Of a stretch of 64,000 nt of DNA, positions 46,230 through 56,708 are shown in pieces. The DNA is taken from contig CM042696.1 in NCBI GenBank assembly GCA_023614405.1, positions 339,875,211-339,939,210 on the forward strand. Reading direction: 5' to 3'. Under the pieces are notes generated by a model. That model was given only the letters and a program-made list of their open reading frames with translations, did no database searches and had not been told where the DNA came from. The DNA is from Avena insularis. Taxonomy: Eukaryota > Streptophyta > Magnoliopsida > Poales > Poaceae. A program made the translations under genes and the position numbers. Numbering within the stretch: position 1 is the first letter of the stretch; every line of letters starts with the position of its first letter.

Positions 46230-47198
46230 CTAGGGGTAGAAGCGACGCAGTTGCGCGACGTTCCAGGGGTTGGAGTATGCGACTCTTGTCTCGAAATCTT
46301 TAAGGCGATAGGTGCCACCTGGGATTACTTCTGTAATCACGTTTGGTCTCTCCCAAGGAGATTCGAGCTTGAGATGCCCTTGCTGCTTCAGTCGCAGGAC
46401 CAGGTCTCCTTCGACGAAGGATCTGGGGTGTAGCCTTCTGCTGTGGTAGTTGCAGAGGCTTCGTTGATCTTTCTGCTGCAATTTCCCATGCCTTGTCAAG
46501 GAGGTCGACGGAGTCTTTGAGTGCAAGAGTTGACTCTTGTTCGCTGTAAGCAACCACTCGTGGGGCTTTGTAGCGTACTTCTGCGGGTAGCACCACTTCA
46601 GCACCGTGCACCATGAAGAACGGGGTGTAACCCATGGCACTGTTTGGAGTTGTGTACAAGATCTAGAGTACAGATTGTAGCTCGTTTGGCCAGCATCCGA
46701 CGGCTTGTTCAAGTGGCCGGAGGAGTCGTTTCTTGATTCCACGGCAGACGAGGCCGTTGGCCTTTTCGACTTGACCATTGGTCTGTGGGTGAGCCACCGA
46801 GGCGTAGCTTATGTTGATTCCCAGGTTCTCGCAGAATTCCAGGTGAAGTTCATCCCATTGTCCGTGATGATGCTGTGTGGCACTCCAAAGCGGTAGACAA
46901 TGGACTCGAAGAACTTGACAGCGCTGGCCCCTGATTGATTTGTCACCGGCATGGCCTCGATCCACTTGGTGAACTTGTCTACTTCGACCAAGAGGTAAAC
47001 GTAACCTCCTGGCGAAGATTTCAGGAGCTTGCCGACCATGTCGAGTCCCCATTGCACGAAGGGCCAAGCCAATGGTATTGGCCGGAGTTTCACGCCAGGT
47101 GCGTGAGGTTTGTCCATGAATCGCTGGCAAGTGTTGCAGCACTGGACGATGTCGGCGTCGCGCATGGCCGTGGGCCAGTAGAATCCAGCTCGTAGAGC
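46230..47198 (-). pseudogene. Integrase, Gypsy G
   Basis: Zinc-region H/C residues span the stop at 47199 (GHH upstream, CCNTCQRF here). The core has D in WGLDMVGKLL, D in IITDNGMNF and E in NGQVEKANG, so the catalytic triad survives, but a small deletion near 46840 shifts the frame between the second D and the E (ARTWEST-stop versus EFCENLGINISYASVAHPQT). A stop at 46663 and a second frameshift near 46460 follow. The C-terminal region (VEGDLVLRLKQQGHLKLESP, YRLKDFETRVAYSNPWNVAQ) ends at 46230. No chromodomain is seen, in line with a non-chromovirus. Confidence 0.88.
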
Positions 47199-48569
47199 TT
47201 AGTCAACGAGGGCGCGACTGCTAGTGTGGTGCCCGCAAGTGCCTTCGTGGATGTCGAGGAGGACAACCCTTCCGTACCCGTTGGAGATGCACCATTGGAG
47301 CACTCTTGTGATGCTGCGCTTGTATAGTTGGCCGTTGATGAGGGCGAATGCCTTGGATAGCCACGCGATCTGCCGTGCGTCAGTCGGGTCGTCTGGCAGC
47401 CTCTTGCTGAGTAGGTATGTAATGTAGGGTTGCGTCCAAGATGGCTCGATCATCATGACGCTCATTGGTCCTTCGAGTCCTATATCGAGCTCCATGTCGT
47501 CGAGTGTTGTTGGCTCGTTGGGTGGCGTAGCCCCCGAGTCCGTTGACGCGCTTTTCTTCTCTGGAGCCTTTGGCTTGATGGAGCGTTCGCAGATGCGCTC
47601 GAGAAATACCTTAGGTGGTATGGGGGCGTAGGTGGAGCCAATATTGGCGAGTAGATCCGCCTCTTTGTTGCTTTCGCGGCCCACATGTCGCAGCTCGTAG
47701 CAGTCCCCTTCGAGTGTTTCGTAGAGGTCGCGATAAGCGATCATGTTGTCGCTCAGTGCGTCACACTCGTGCATCGTTTGGTTGACCACCAATTTGGAGT
47801 CGCCATAGATGATGAGCCTTTTGGCGCCACAAGCTTTCGCCATCCGCATCCCATGGATTAGAGCCTCGTACTCAGCTTCATTGTTGGAGGCAGTGAACTG
47901 CATTCACAGAATGTATTTCAACTTATCTCCCTGGGGCGATGTCAGTATGACACCTGCACCTGCTCTGTCCTTTCGCTTGGATCCGTCGAAGTGCATTGTC
48001 TAGAGGTAGGACATATCTGGCTTGTTGGGGAGCTGGTTCTCCATCCAGTGCATGAGGAAATCAGGGAGAACTTGCGACTTGATCACGTCGCGCTTTTCGT
48101 ATGTGATGTCTCGTGGAGACAGTTCGATTCCCCAGAGCGTGACTCGTCCAGTGGCATCATGATTATTGAGTATGTGCCCGAGCGGGGCATCGTTTACCAC
48201 CACGATTGAGTGCTCTTGGAAGTAGTGGCGCAGTCGCCTGGCTGTCATGAAGACACCATACGCCAGCTTCTGGTAGTGCGGGTACCGCTGTTTTGTTGAT
48301 GTGAGCACCTCGTTGAGGTAATATACTGGGCACTGGACCCCGTGGACCTTGTTTTCTTCATCTCGTTCCACCACAAGCACCGTGCTGACCACTTGGTTGA
48401 TGGTAGAGATGTAGAGCAACAGTGGCTCTTTTTCACATGGAGTCACCAATACTGGCGAGGTGGATAGTAGACGCTTGAGGTCTTCGAATGCTTCTTGCGC
48501 CTTGTCTGTCCACTCGAACTTGTTAGCTTTGCAGAGAAGTTGGTAGAAGGCCAGTGCTTTTTCGCCCAT
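47199..48569 (-). pseudogene. RNase H and second (archaeal-type) RNase H, Gypsy G
   Basis: 48569-48000 is the standard Gypsy RNase H/tether region (FEWTDKAQEAFEDLKRLLST, VYYLNEVLTSTKQRYPHYQK, LRHYFQEHSIVVVNDAPLGH). After a TAG, the frame reads TMHFDGSKRKDRAGAGVILT, another stop, then MQFTASNNEAEYEALIHGMR and RLIIYGDSKLVVNQ: the RNase H of archaeal type with catalytic D (FDGS), E (NNEAEYEAL) and D (YGDSKL), diagnostic of Tat elements. It ends with the start of the integrase zinc region (DIHEGTCGHH). RNase H removes the RNA strand from the cDNA hybrid. Same frame throughout, only nonsense changes. Confidence 0.85.
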
Positions 48570-49190
48570 TCAATTGATGAATCGACTGAGCGCTGCGATT
48601 CGCCCAGCCAGCTGCTGGACGCCTCTTATGTTCTTTGGCTTCTCCATGGCTAGTATGGCCTTTATTCTCTTTGGGTTTGCTTCAATCCCTCTCGCGGAGA
48701 TGAGATACCCGAGTAACTTCCCAGATGGCACGCCGAAGGCGTATTTGTCAGGATTGAGCTTGATCCGGTAGCGGTCGAGGTTGGCGAAGGTCTCGCGTAA
48801 ATCTTCGATTAGCGAGGCTTCCTCTTTGGTTTTGATGACGATGTCGTCAACATAGACTTGGATGTTGTGACCAAGTTGATTCTTGAGGCAAGCTTGCATG
48901 CACCGCTGATAGGTGGCTCCTGTGTTTTTTAGCCCGAAAGGCATCGCGTTGTAGCAGAACACACCAAAGGGCGTTGTAAACGCCGTTTTCTCCTGGACCT
49001 CCTCCTTCATTCGAATATGGTTGTAGCCTGAGTAGGCATCGAGGAAGCAAAGACGCTCACACCCCGTGGTGGAGTCCATGATTTGGTCGATTCGCGGCAA
49101 CGGGAAGCGATCCTTTGGGTAGTGATTATTCAAGGAGGTGAAGTCCACGCACATCCGCAGGATATCCATGTCTTTTTTGGGAACGAGCAC
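48570..49190 (-). pseudogene. Reverse transcriptase domain, Gypsy G
   Basis: Copies the element RNA into cDNA. From MLVPKKDMDILRMCVDFTSL, through NNHYPKDRFPLPRIDQIMDS, FLDAYSGYNHIRM, TAFTTPFGVFCYNAMPFGLK and the catalytic box VYVDDIVIKT, to GIEANPKRIKAILAMEKPKN. All seven conserved RT blocks appear present within 207 codons. The segment is open, but bounded upstream by stops in the linker (TAA near 49247, TAGs near 49405 and 49441) and downstream by TGA at 48570-48572, where relatives have arginine. Confidence 0.93.
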
Positions 49191-49484
49191 TGTGTTAGCG
49201 AGCCAAGTGCTTTCCTTGATCTCGCATATGAATTTTGCATCGAGGAGTTAGTTGATCTCCATTCCAACTGCTTTTGCTCTTGGTTCAGACAGTCGCTGGA
49301 TTGTCTGCTTGACTGGCCTTGCGTCTAGATTCACGTTGAGTGAGTGCTCGGCGAATTCCCTGGGAACCCTTGGCATGTCCGCTGGACACCAGGCGAAGAT
49401 CTCCTAGTGCTCACGGAGGAATTCGATGAGCGCAAGTTCCTATGCAGAACTCAAGTTGTTGGCGATGAGAGCCGTCTTGGTCGA

Positions 49485-50333
49485 TGTTGATTACTCTTTG
49501 TAGTTGATGCTATTGAGTGAACCATTGAATTATCATTTATGTTCACATTGTTATACATCATTATTCCATCTTTGATCATGATCCATATGATGTCTTGTGA
49601 GTAGTTCGTTTTGTTCTTGAGGACATGGGAGAAGTCATGTTGTTAGTAGTGGAATTGTGTTGAGGAAGATTCAATAGTTTGATATTTAAGTTGTGGTGTA
49701 CTTCTTCTAGTGGTGTCATGTGAACGTCGATTACATGAAACTTCACCTATATGGGCCTAGGGGAATGCATTGTGTATTTGGCTACTAATCGTCGGGGTTG
49801 CCGGAGTGACAGAAACCTGAACCCCGTTAGGAAACCATTGCACAAGGGACGTAAGGGTCTTAGAGTTTAAAGCTGTGGTTAGGTTTCTACCTTAATTACT
49901 TTCTTGTACTTACGGATGTTTGCAAGGGGTATAATCACAAGTATGTATTAGTCCTAGGAAGGTCGGTACATTAGCACAGGTTCACCCACACAACACTTAG
50001 CAAGCTAAAGAAGATTAATCAACTATATGAAGCGAAGGACTTGACAGTCTTCCCATGTGTCCTCGAGAACGTTTGGTCATCTTAAGTAATACAACCGGCT
50101 TGTCCTTTGCTGCACAAAGGACTGGGCCACTTGCTGCATTTATTCCTACTGTCTTTTATTTACTCGTACTTTGTTTACTTGCTTTATCAAAAACCCCTAA
50201 AAATACGTTTGCTAAGTATTTGCAGAAAATTCCTGATCCATACCACTAGCCAGCACCTTCTGCTCCTTGTTGGGTTCGACACTCTTACTTATCGAAAATA
50301 CTGTGATACACCCCCTATACTTGTGGGTCATCA
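49485..50333 (+). repeat. 5' LTR of Gypsy E, 5'-truncated
   Basis: 849 bp aligned to 55859-56708 of the 3' LTR; it ends GTGGGTCATCA. Confidence 0.92.
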
Positions 50334-50344
50334 AGACTATTTTC

Positions 50345-50362
50345 TGGCGCCGTTGCCGGGGA
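50345..50362 (+). promoter_or_regulatory. Primer binding site (tRNA-Asp), Gypsy E
   Basis: TGGCGCCGTTGCCGGGGA, 11 bases after the LTR. Confidence 0.9.
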
Positions 50363-50447
50363 GTGAAGCGCTATTGGAGAGTGGAACTAGTAAAGGAAAC
50401 TTCTACTATGAGTATTGTTTACTTCTGCTAGTTGCTTTATTTTTGTT

Positions 50448-51819
50448 ATGGATAATTCACTGAGTTTCTTATTTGGTAATGCTACTACCACTACTAAGGT
50501 AGTAGATAAGCCACCACCTGCTGAGAATGATGCTTTCAAAATACCTACAAGAATTATTGATCGTGTTATGGATAACTACTATGTTGGGGATGGAACTGTC
50601 CATCCCGGTGATCATTTACTCTTTATACACGAATTATGCGGGTTGTTCAAGTGTGCAGGTATTACTACAGATCAAGTTAAGAAGAAGTTATTCTCATTAT
50701 CACTGAAAGGAAGAGCTAAGGAATGATATAAGCTACTGAAGAATGGTCAAGCTCTTGAATGGGAGGAAATAGTGCCTCTCTTTTATTCAAAGTTTTATCC
50801 TCCTAGTGAGATTCATAAAGATCAGAATCAAATATACAACTTTTGGCCTCTTGATGGAGAGAGTACACCTCAAGCTTGGGGGAGATTGAAGTTACTAATG
50901 CTCAAATGTCCCATTCATGAGCTCCCCAACAATATTATTTCAATAACTTTTATGCAAGGCTCCCTCTACATGACAAGGATTTATTGGATGCTTCTTGTGC
51001 TGGATCATTCACTCGCATGGAAGAAGAAGCTAAATGGGATCTTCTGGACCGTATTCAAGATAATGCTAAAGCTTGGGAAAATGACAAAGGTAGAAAGTCA
51101 GGTATAATTATGATTATGAATGCATTGAATCTTTTATGGGAACTGATGACTTTCAAAATATTAAAAATGCTTATGGTCTAGACTCTCAAGCTATTGCTTC
51201 TTATTTTAAGGCTTTTGCTTCCTACATTTAAGTGCCTAAAAAGAAGTGGAATAAGTATCATGAACCTTATAAAGATGTTGCTAAGAGTGTTCCTGCAAGA
51301 AATACTGAAGTTTATACTGCTAATCATGTTTTACCTAAACCCTACATTGAGAAAATGCCTTTCCTAGTTAAGATGAAGGAACATTCTATGATAGCTAGTA
51401 TGGTTAATGAAAGTACAAATAAAGCTGATGAACCTATAATAGCAAATGTGAAAGACTTTGTTACTAAATATGAAGAAGAGGGACACACTATCCTTTGTAA
51501 GGATACCTCTAATATTGTTTCACAAAGTAGTGTTATGAGAGCTAATATTCCTGTGTTTTCTGTTAGAATAAGTGATCATTGCTACGATGGTCCTTGTGAT
51601 AGCTATATTGTTAATTTTATGCATGATACTGGAATTTACTATGAGAGAGGGAAAAGTGTTCTTATGTATCTCAATAATATCAAGTTTCCTCGTTTTATGC
51701 TGAAAGTTTTTATGTTGCACTTCTTTTGCCTTCTTATGCAAGTAGCCTATGGTTTCAACAATTTGTTTGTTTACAAAATTCCTTTGCATAGGAAGTGGGT
51801 TAGACTTAAATGTGTGTAA
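50448..51819 (+). pseudogene. Gypsy E gag-like gene, broken
   Basis: ATG at 50448 (MDNSLSFLFGNATTTTKVVD). Frame one runs to a TGA at 50724-50726, where AREW is expected, and continues ILEWEEIVPLFYSKFYPPSE-like sequence with the retrotransposon gag core (FYPPS, ESTPQAWGRLKLLMLKCPIH). A slip near 50945 moves to NFYARLPLHDKDLLDASCAG and EEEAKWDLLDRIQDNAKAWE. After a further stop near 51230 comes KMPFLVKMKEHSMIASMVNE, the usual pre-protease stretch, then DSYIVNFMHD, NNIKFPRFMLK and YKIPLHRKWVRLKCV with stop at 51819. Where protease would lie, the D-[ST]-G box is absent (GPCDSYIVNF). The N-terminal half is gag; the C-terminal half is the conserved unknown segment shared with F and, at its end, D. 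Confidence 0.7.
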
Positions 51820-51913
51820 TTTGCTTCTTAATGCTCCCTTTCACCTCAATTCATATTCTTATGTGAGTATCTTCAAAATTATCATGCTCATCTTAATGGC
51901 TATAAAGAAAGAG

Positions 51914-51936
51914 CTTTTTGGGAGACAACCCAATTT
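51914..51936 (+). ncRNA. Conserved 23-nt hairpin, Gypsy E copy
   Basis: Core TTGGG, loop AGACAA, CCCAA. The outer three pairs seen in D and F are lost here. Confidence 0.5.
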
Positions 51937-51978
51937 GTTTTTGCTTTCAGTTTGTTTTTGTTTCTTTGAGTCTTGGAA

Positions 51979-51998
51979 GTTATTACTTCGGTAATAAC
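51979..51998 (+). ncRNA. Perfect 8-bp hairpin with TTCG loop, Gypsy E copy
   Basis: GTTATTAC, loop TTCG, GTAATAAC; closed by C-G, this is the extra-stable UUCG tetraloop in RNA. Counterpart at 28382 in Gypsy F. Confidence 0.65.
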
Positions 51999-54900
51999 CT
52001 CTCCTTATCCTTTTTGTTTGGTTTTTGTGTCAAAGATCAACCTCTAATGAGAGAGAAGTAAGATTTGGGAAAGTTGCTGTCCCGAAACAGATTTTTGTGC
52101 TTGACCGTAAAAATTCGTGAGAGATCTCTGTATGTCGGATTGAGCTATAATTGTTTGTGATTCTGCCCCATTTTGTTATTTAACTTTCGTTAGTTTTGCA
52201 CTTTTTGATTTGAGCAACAGAAGATTTTCGAAAAAATTGATCTTTACCTGCTGGTCTGTTTTGAAAGAATTTGCCACTTTTGCATTTGCTTCTTTATTCG
52301 ATTTCCTTTTTGAATTCTTTTTGGGTTTTCAGAAGGAGTTGCTTCAGTAGCTTATGTTTTGATGGTTTTCGGTTGAAAGTGGACTCAAAAGGTTTTATCA
52401 CTTCACTTGTACTAATGTTGCTAATGAGAACTGTGTGAAGTTTTTTGTGAAAGAAATTTCCAGGAAGTGGAGATAATGGTGTAATAAGGAAGATGAAGGT
52501 TTTATGACTCAAGTAATAAGTGTATGAAGATGAAGATACTGATGATTATTCAAGTGGTGACTCCGGAAGAATCTACTAGATACCAAATTCAGAGACGTGC
52601 AGAGCCCGCTTTCAAATAGGTAACAGTTCTGGTAAGAAAAGTTCCACAAAAATACTATCCAACTATATTTTTGCAGTTTTTAGTCAATAAGGAAAGCTAC
52701 GAAGCAAAAAAGGGACGAAAACGGAGCCAGGGTGGCTCACACCACCCTGTGGCACGGGCCCACCCCTGGCCGTGCCACCAGGTGGTGAGTCCACCCTGGA
52801 CTCCGCCTCCGACTCGTTTTCTCCCAGTACCTTCCTTTTAATATGAAACTTCATAATATATAATCCCCCGGATCTCCCGAGGTTCGTATATCATGTTTTG
52901 GTCATGTTTTTGTTTCGATCTATTTCTGCCAGGAACTATCTTTGAAAGCTTAGAAGCACAATGGTGTCCGCCAAGGATAAAGGGAAGGAGCCTATGGAGG
53001 AAGACCTCCAAGACCCCAAGCAGGGGCTGGTATCTTTAGTCTCTTGCCCTGCATCAACGGAAGCCCTGTGAGTCACTAAGGAGTTTTGCGATAAGTATCG
53101 AGACTTGAGGAGGAAGGTGGACATGCTTCAATGGGAGAATAATAGGCTTCGCAAGATGCTGGAAGATTACCTCACGTCAACTAAGAAAATATTACCACCA
53201 CCACCAAAGGAGTAATTCGTCATCATGTTTGGCATCCCCTTGGTTTGTTCCAAGCTTCGGGGAGTGCCGCGGTATCACATCACTATCTTCTATCTTTTTA
53301 CCTTATTCTTAGAGTCATATCATGATTAGAGAAGTTATTATGTAGTATGGTTTGCATTATGGAAGTGTCCCCTCTCTCGTTAGATATGTATCCCTTGGTG
53401 TGAGTTGCCGTTATGGAATATTAATGAGAAGTTCTATCATTCACTCTTTTTCATAGCTTATATTAGTTTTCAATTCATTGTTATATGATTGATCTTGTTG
53501 TTAGTATTGGTATCACTTTGGGATCATTGAGTTAATTTAGTTGGTTTTGGAAAACCTGGCTCGGTCAGTAGCAACACTATTTTTGAAGAGTTGAATGAAA
53601 GACAAAAGTACTCTAAAGAAAAATAATCTCATCATCTTTCTTTCTTGATTTGCTCATAAGTTTAGTATTCTCTAGTTAAGATCTTTTGTGCTTCCACGGA
53701 AGATAGCATGTTTGTCTTTATCACTTGTATGTTTGTTTGTTTCCTTCAACTCTTGTACTTGCTACCCAGCCTTGCTAGCCAAAAACCTGTACTAAGAGGG
53801 AATTCTTCTCGTGCATCCACTCCTTTAAACCAAAACCCACGCCATTTGTGTCCACCATACCTACCTATTAGCATTATTGCTATTCCAAGTAAATTCTTGT
53901 TTTATCTACCTCCCAAATTAAACTTGTTATGTGAAAATTAGTAATTAAAGCTCTCACGAACTTGATGGCACACTTTACTTTCTTGAACTTAATAAACTTG
54001 AACCATTGTTCCCATCTATGTTGCGTATATGCTTGCGCTTTGTAAGTTGTGAATTAGCAGAACCATGCTGTCATGGGGAACGCTTTCAACATTGCACTAG
54101 TACTTTGTACCTAGTTCATATCATGTTCTTTTGTCTATGGATGTCGTCGGTGTGAAATGAAAGGGGAGCTTGTAAGTCCATGGAGTTATGCATGTGTGTT
54201 AGAGAAACGCCTGGGCCACTGGTCTAATCCATGCTGACATGGTGGAAACCTGCAGCGTAACCATAACGAGCATCTATGAAGCATTCTTCTTATAGAAAAA
54301 AGAGATAGAGATTGAAAAAAAGAGAAAAAGAAAAAAGAGATTATGAAAAGAGGAAAGAGAGAAAAAGCACCATATTCCCATGGTAAATAAGAAGATTGCT
54401 GAGATGCTTGTTGTCTGCTTGCCTTGTCATTTTGATATGGGGATTCTTCCGTATCATCGGGCAAGGGGTACCCCGTTGGCGGTTCTCTATGATACACATA
54501 TGCTTATAATGACAAGGACTTACCGGTGACTAAACTTGAGTAGCATGAGGAGCGGCCCTCGTATTCAAGGGACATGAGATTCTCAATTTACAACTTGTCA
54601 ATGCATATCCTCATATTTGATCACTTTAACCTTAATCACCTAAAGATGCCTATGATAGGAGCAATGAGAGCTAAAAGCTAATAAGTATCATAATTTTTGG
54701 GAGCTCTTTATGAAACTTGTAATCCCTGCTTCCCTCTGCGAAGGGCCTTTCTTTTACTTTTTAGTTGAGTCAGTAAACCTACTCCCTTCTATCTCAGCAA
54801 GTATTTTGAGTTGTTGTGTTCCATACATTCATATGATGATTTATTCACTCATGTTTCTTATGTTCCTTGTTTTGCACATTGCTCTTATCTTGATGTTTAC

Positions 54901-55197
54901 TACTTTGAAAGCTATCATTGAAAACCAGTTATTTGTGAACTCCAGCAAATTATCAACTATTCTTCAACCAAGAGCTAAGTTTTCCATTACCAATTATGAT
55001 TTACTTTATGTATCTTTATTGTGTTTCCTTTACTTATTGCAAGTTGAGTTATATAATAGTGAGTTTTCTTCTATTATGATCTATGTATTGATGAATGTGA
55101 TGCTTCTTGTCCGTATTCTTTTATCGACTCTGCACTCCATAAACCTGAGGCCATGTTTATTGAGCTCAGTTTCGCTTGGGGACAAGCGAAGTCTAAT

Positions 55198-55209
55198 CTT
55201 GGGGGGAGT
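55198..55209 (+). promoter_or_regulatory. Polypurine tract of Gypsy E
   Basis: CTTGGGGGGAGT directly before the 3' LTR. Confidence 0.8.
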
Positions 55210-56708
55210 TGATACGTCCATTTTGCATCACTATTCTATGTCATAATTCACTATTATTCATTGATATATTTCGTATTGAGGGGTGATACTTATGTTATTT
55301 CATCTGTATTTGCATGGTTGATGACTTTTGGAGCATGGACCGCTGCAGTCAGGATTCTGATGGAAAAGGTGCTATTTGGAGGCAAAATTCGCGAAGATCA
55401 GAAAATCCGGGAAAATACATGGAAAATCCTATTTTTCCAGAAGATGAAGGAAGCCAGAAGGGGGGCTGGAGATGGGCCACAGGGGGCCCACACCACCCCC
55501 TGGTGCGGGCCAGCCTAGGCCGCGCCACCAGGTGGTGTGGCCGCCCTGGTCCACCCTCGCACTCCTGGCGATATTATTCTCCCAAAACCCTAAGACTCGG
55601 GGCGCGACCACAGACAGATTCACGCCTGCAAGCGGAAAACACCAAGAGAGAAGATCTCCGTGACAGATTTCTGCCGTGGGAATTCCTTCTCGGAGAGGGG
55701 AGATCGTCGCCATCAACACCACCATCAAGCTGGACTTCATCGGGATCATCATCATCACCATCACCACCATCATCACCATCAGCACCCTCATCACCATCTC
55801 CATATTGCTGTAATAATTGGGTTGAATCTTGCATTGTTCATAGGGGAAACTTTCCCGGTGTTGATTACTCTTTGTAGTTGATACTATTGAGTGAACCATT
55901 GAATTATTGTTTATGTTCAGATTGTTATACATCATTATTCCATCTCTGATCATGATCCATATGATGTCTTGTGAGTAGTTCGTTTTGTTCTTGAGGACAT
56001 GGGAGAAATCATGTTGTTAGTAGTGGAATTGTGTTGAGAAAGATTCAATAGTTTGATATTTAAGTTGTGGTGTACTTCTTCTAGTGGTGTCATGTGAACG
56101 TCGACTACATGACACTTCACCTATATGGGCCTAGGGGAATGCATTGTGTATTTGGCCACTAATCGTAGGGGTTGCCGGAGTGACAGAAACCTGAACCCCT
56201 GTTAGGAAACCATTGCACAAGGGACGTAAGGGTCTTAGAGTTTAAAGTTGTGGTTAGGTTTCTACCTTAATTACTTTCTTGTACTTACGGATGTTTGCAA
56301 GGGGTATAATCACAAGTATGTATTAGTCCTCGGAAGGTCAGTACATTAGCACAGGTTCACCCACACAACACTTAGCAAGCTAAAGAAGATTAATCAATTA
56401 TATGAAGCGAAAGCACTTGACAGTCTTCCCATGTGTCCTCGAGAACGTTTGGTCATCTTAAGTAATACAACCGGCTTGTCCTTTGCTGCATAAAGGATTG
56501 GGCCACTTGCTGCATTTATTCCTACTATCTTTTATTTACTCGTACTTTGTTTACTTGCTTTATCAAAAACCCTAAAAATCTGTTTGCTAAGTATTTGCAG
56601 AGAATTCCTGATCCATACCACTAGCCAGCACCTTCTGCTCCTCGTTGGGTTCGACACTCTTACTTATCAAAAATACTGCGATACACCCCCTATACTTGTG
56701 GGTCATCA
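55210..56708 (+). repeat. 3' LTR of Gypsy E
   Basis: 1499 bp, TGATACG to GGTCATCA. It contains a CAT/ATC microsatellite at about 55741-55800. Confidence 0.93.

Larger units (their letters stand above)
46230..49484 (-). pseudogene. Gypsy G pol: RT, RNase H, second RNase H, integrase
   Basis: One minus-strand frame can be followed from the pre-RT linker (IEFLREH, IFAWCPADMP; 49484) to integrase, with stops and two frameshifts. Order RT, RNase H, archaeal-type RNase H, integrase defines the Tat clade of plant Gypsy. Many stops look like C-to-T or G-to-A changes: CGA to TGA at the RT/RNase H join near 48570, and W codons to TAG or TGA near 48000 and 47904. There are stops also at 47199-47201 and 46663-46665. 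The protease-RT connector is missing, removed together with part of Gypsy E's LTR at 49484/49485. Individual domains are listed separately. Confidence 0.9.
51820..55197 (+). other. Gypsy E non-coding interior
   Basis: No long ORF. Blocks shared with Gypsy F run throughout (52067, 53845-54110, 54186-54700). It includes two hairpins listed separately and a purine-rich GAGA/AAAAAG run at 54290-54370. The short frame at 52962-53130 (MVSAKDKGKEPMEEDLQDPK-like) is a possible small ORF after 'gaagcacaatgg' and is interrupted. Confidence 0.6.
49485..56708 (+). mobile_element. Gypsy element E (Sabrina-like), non-autonomous, 5' truncated
   Basis: Plus-strand insertion between protease and RT of Gypsy G. 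The 3' LTR is complete (55210-56708), but the 5' LTR starts mid-way (49485), lacking the first 649 bp, and no left target duplication is found. It has a tRNA-Asp primer site, a broken gag-like gene, a long non-coding interior and no pol. LTR start TGATACGTCCATTTTGCATC is of a type known in Triticeae Sabrina/WHAM-like families. Confidence 0.9.

Noticed and set aside
46230..46778. 182-codon minus-strand ORF as an independent gene
   Set aside because: Only its last 75 or so residues are meaningful, as the integrase C-terminus after a frameshift; the first part is a shadow.
54286..54370. Purine-rich run as a polypurine tract
   Set aside because: It lies 800 bp before the 3' LTR of Gypsy E; the real tract is next to the LTR at 55198-55209.
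55660..55881. Histidine-rich ORF (long run of H)
   Set aside because: It comes from a CAT/ATC microsatellite inside the Gypsy E LTR, read in one frame; not a gene.
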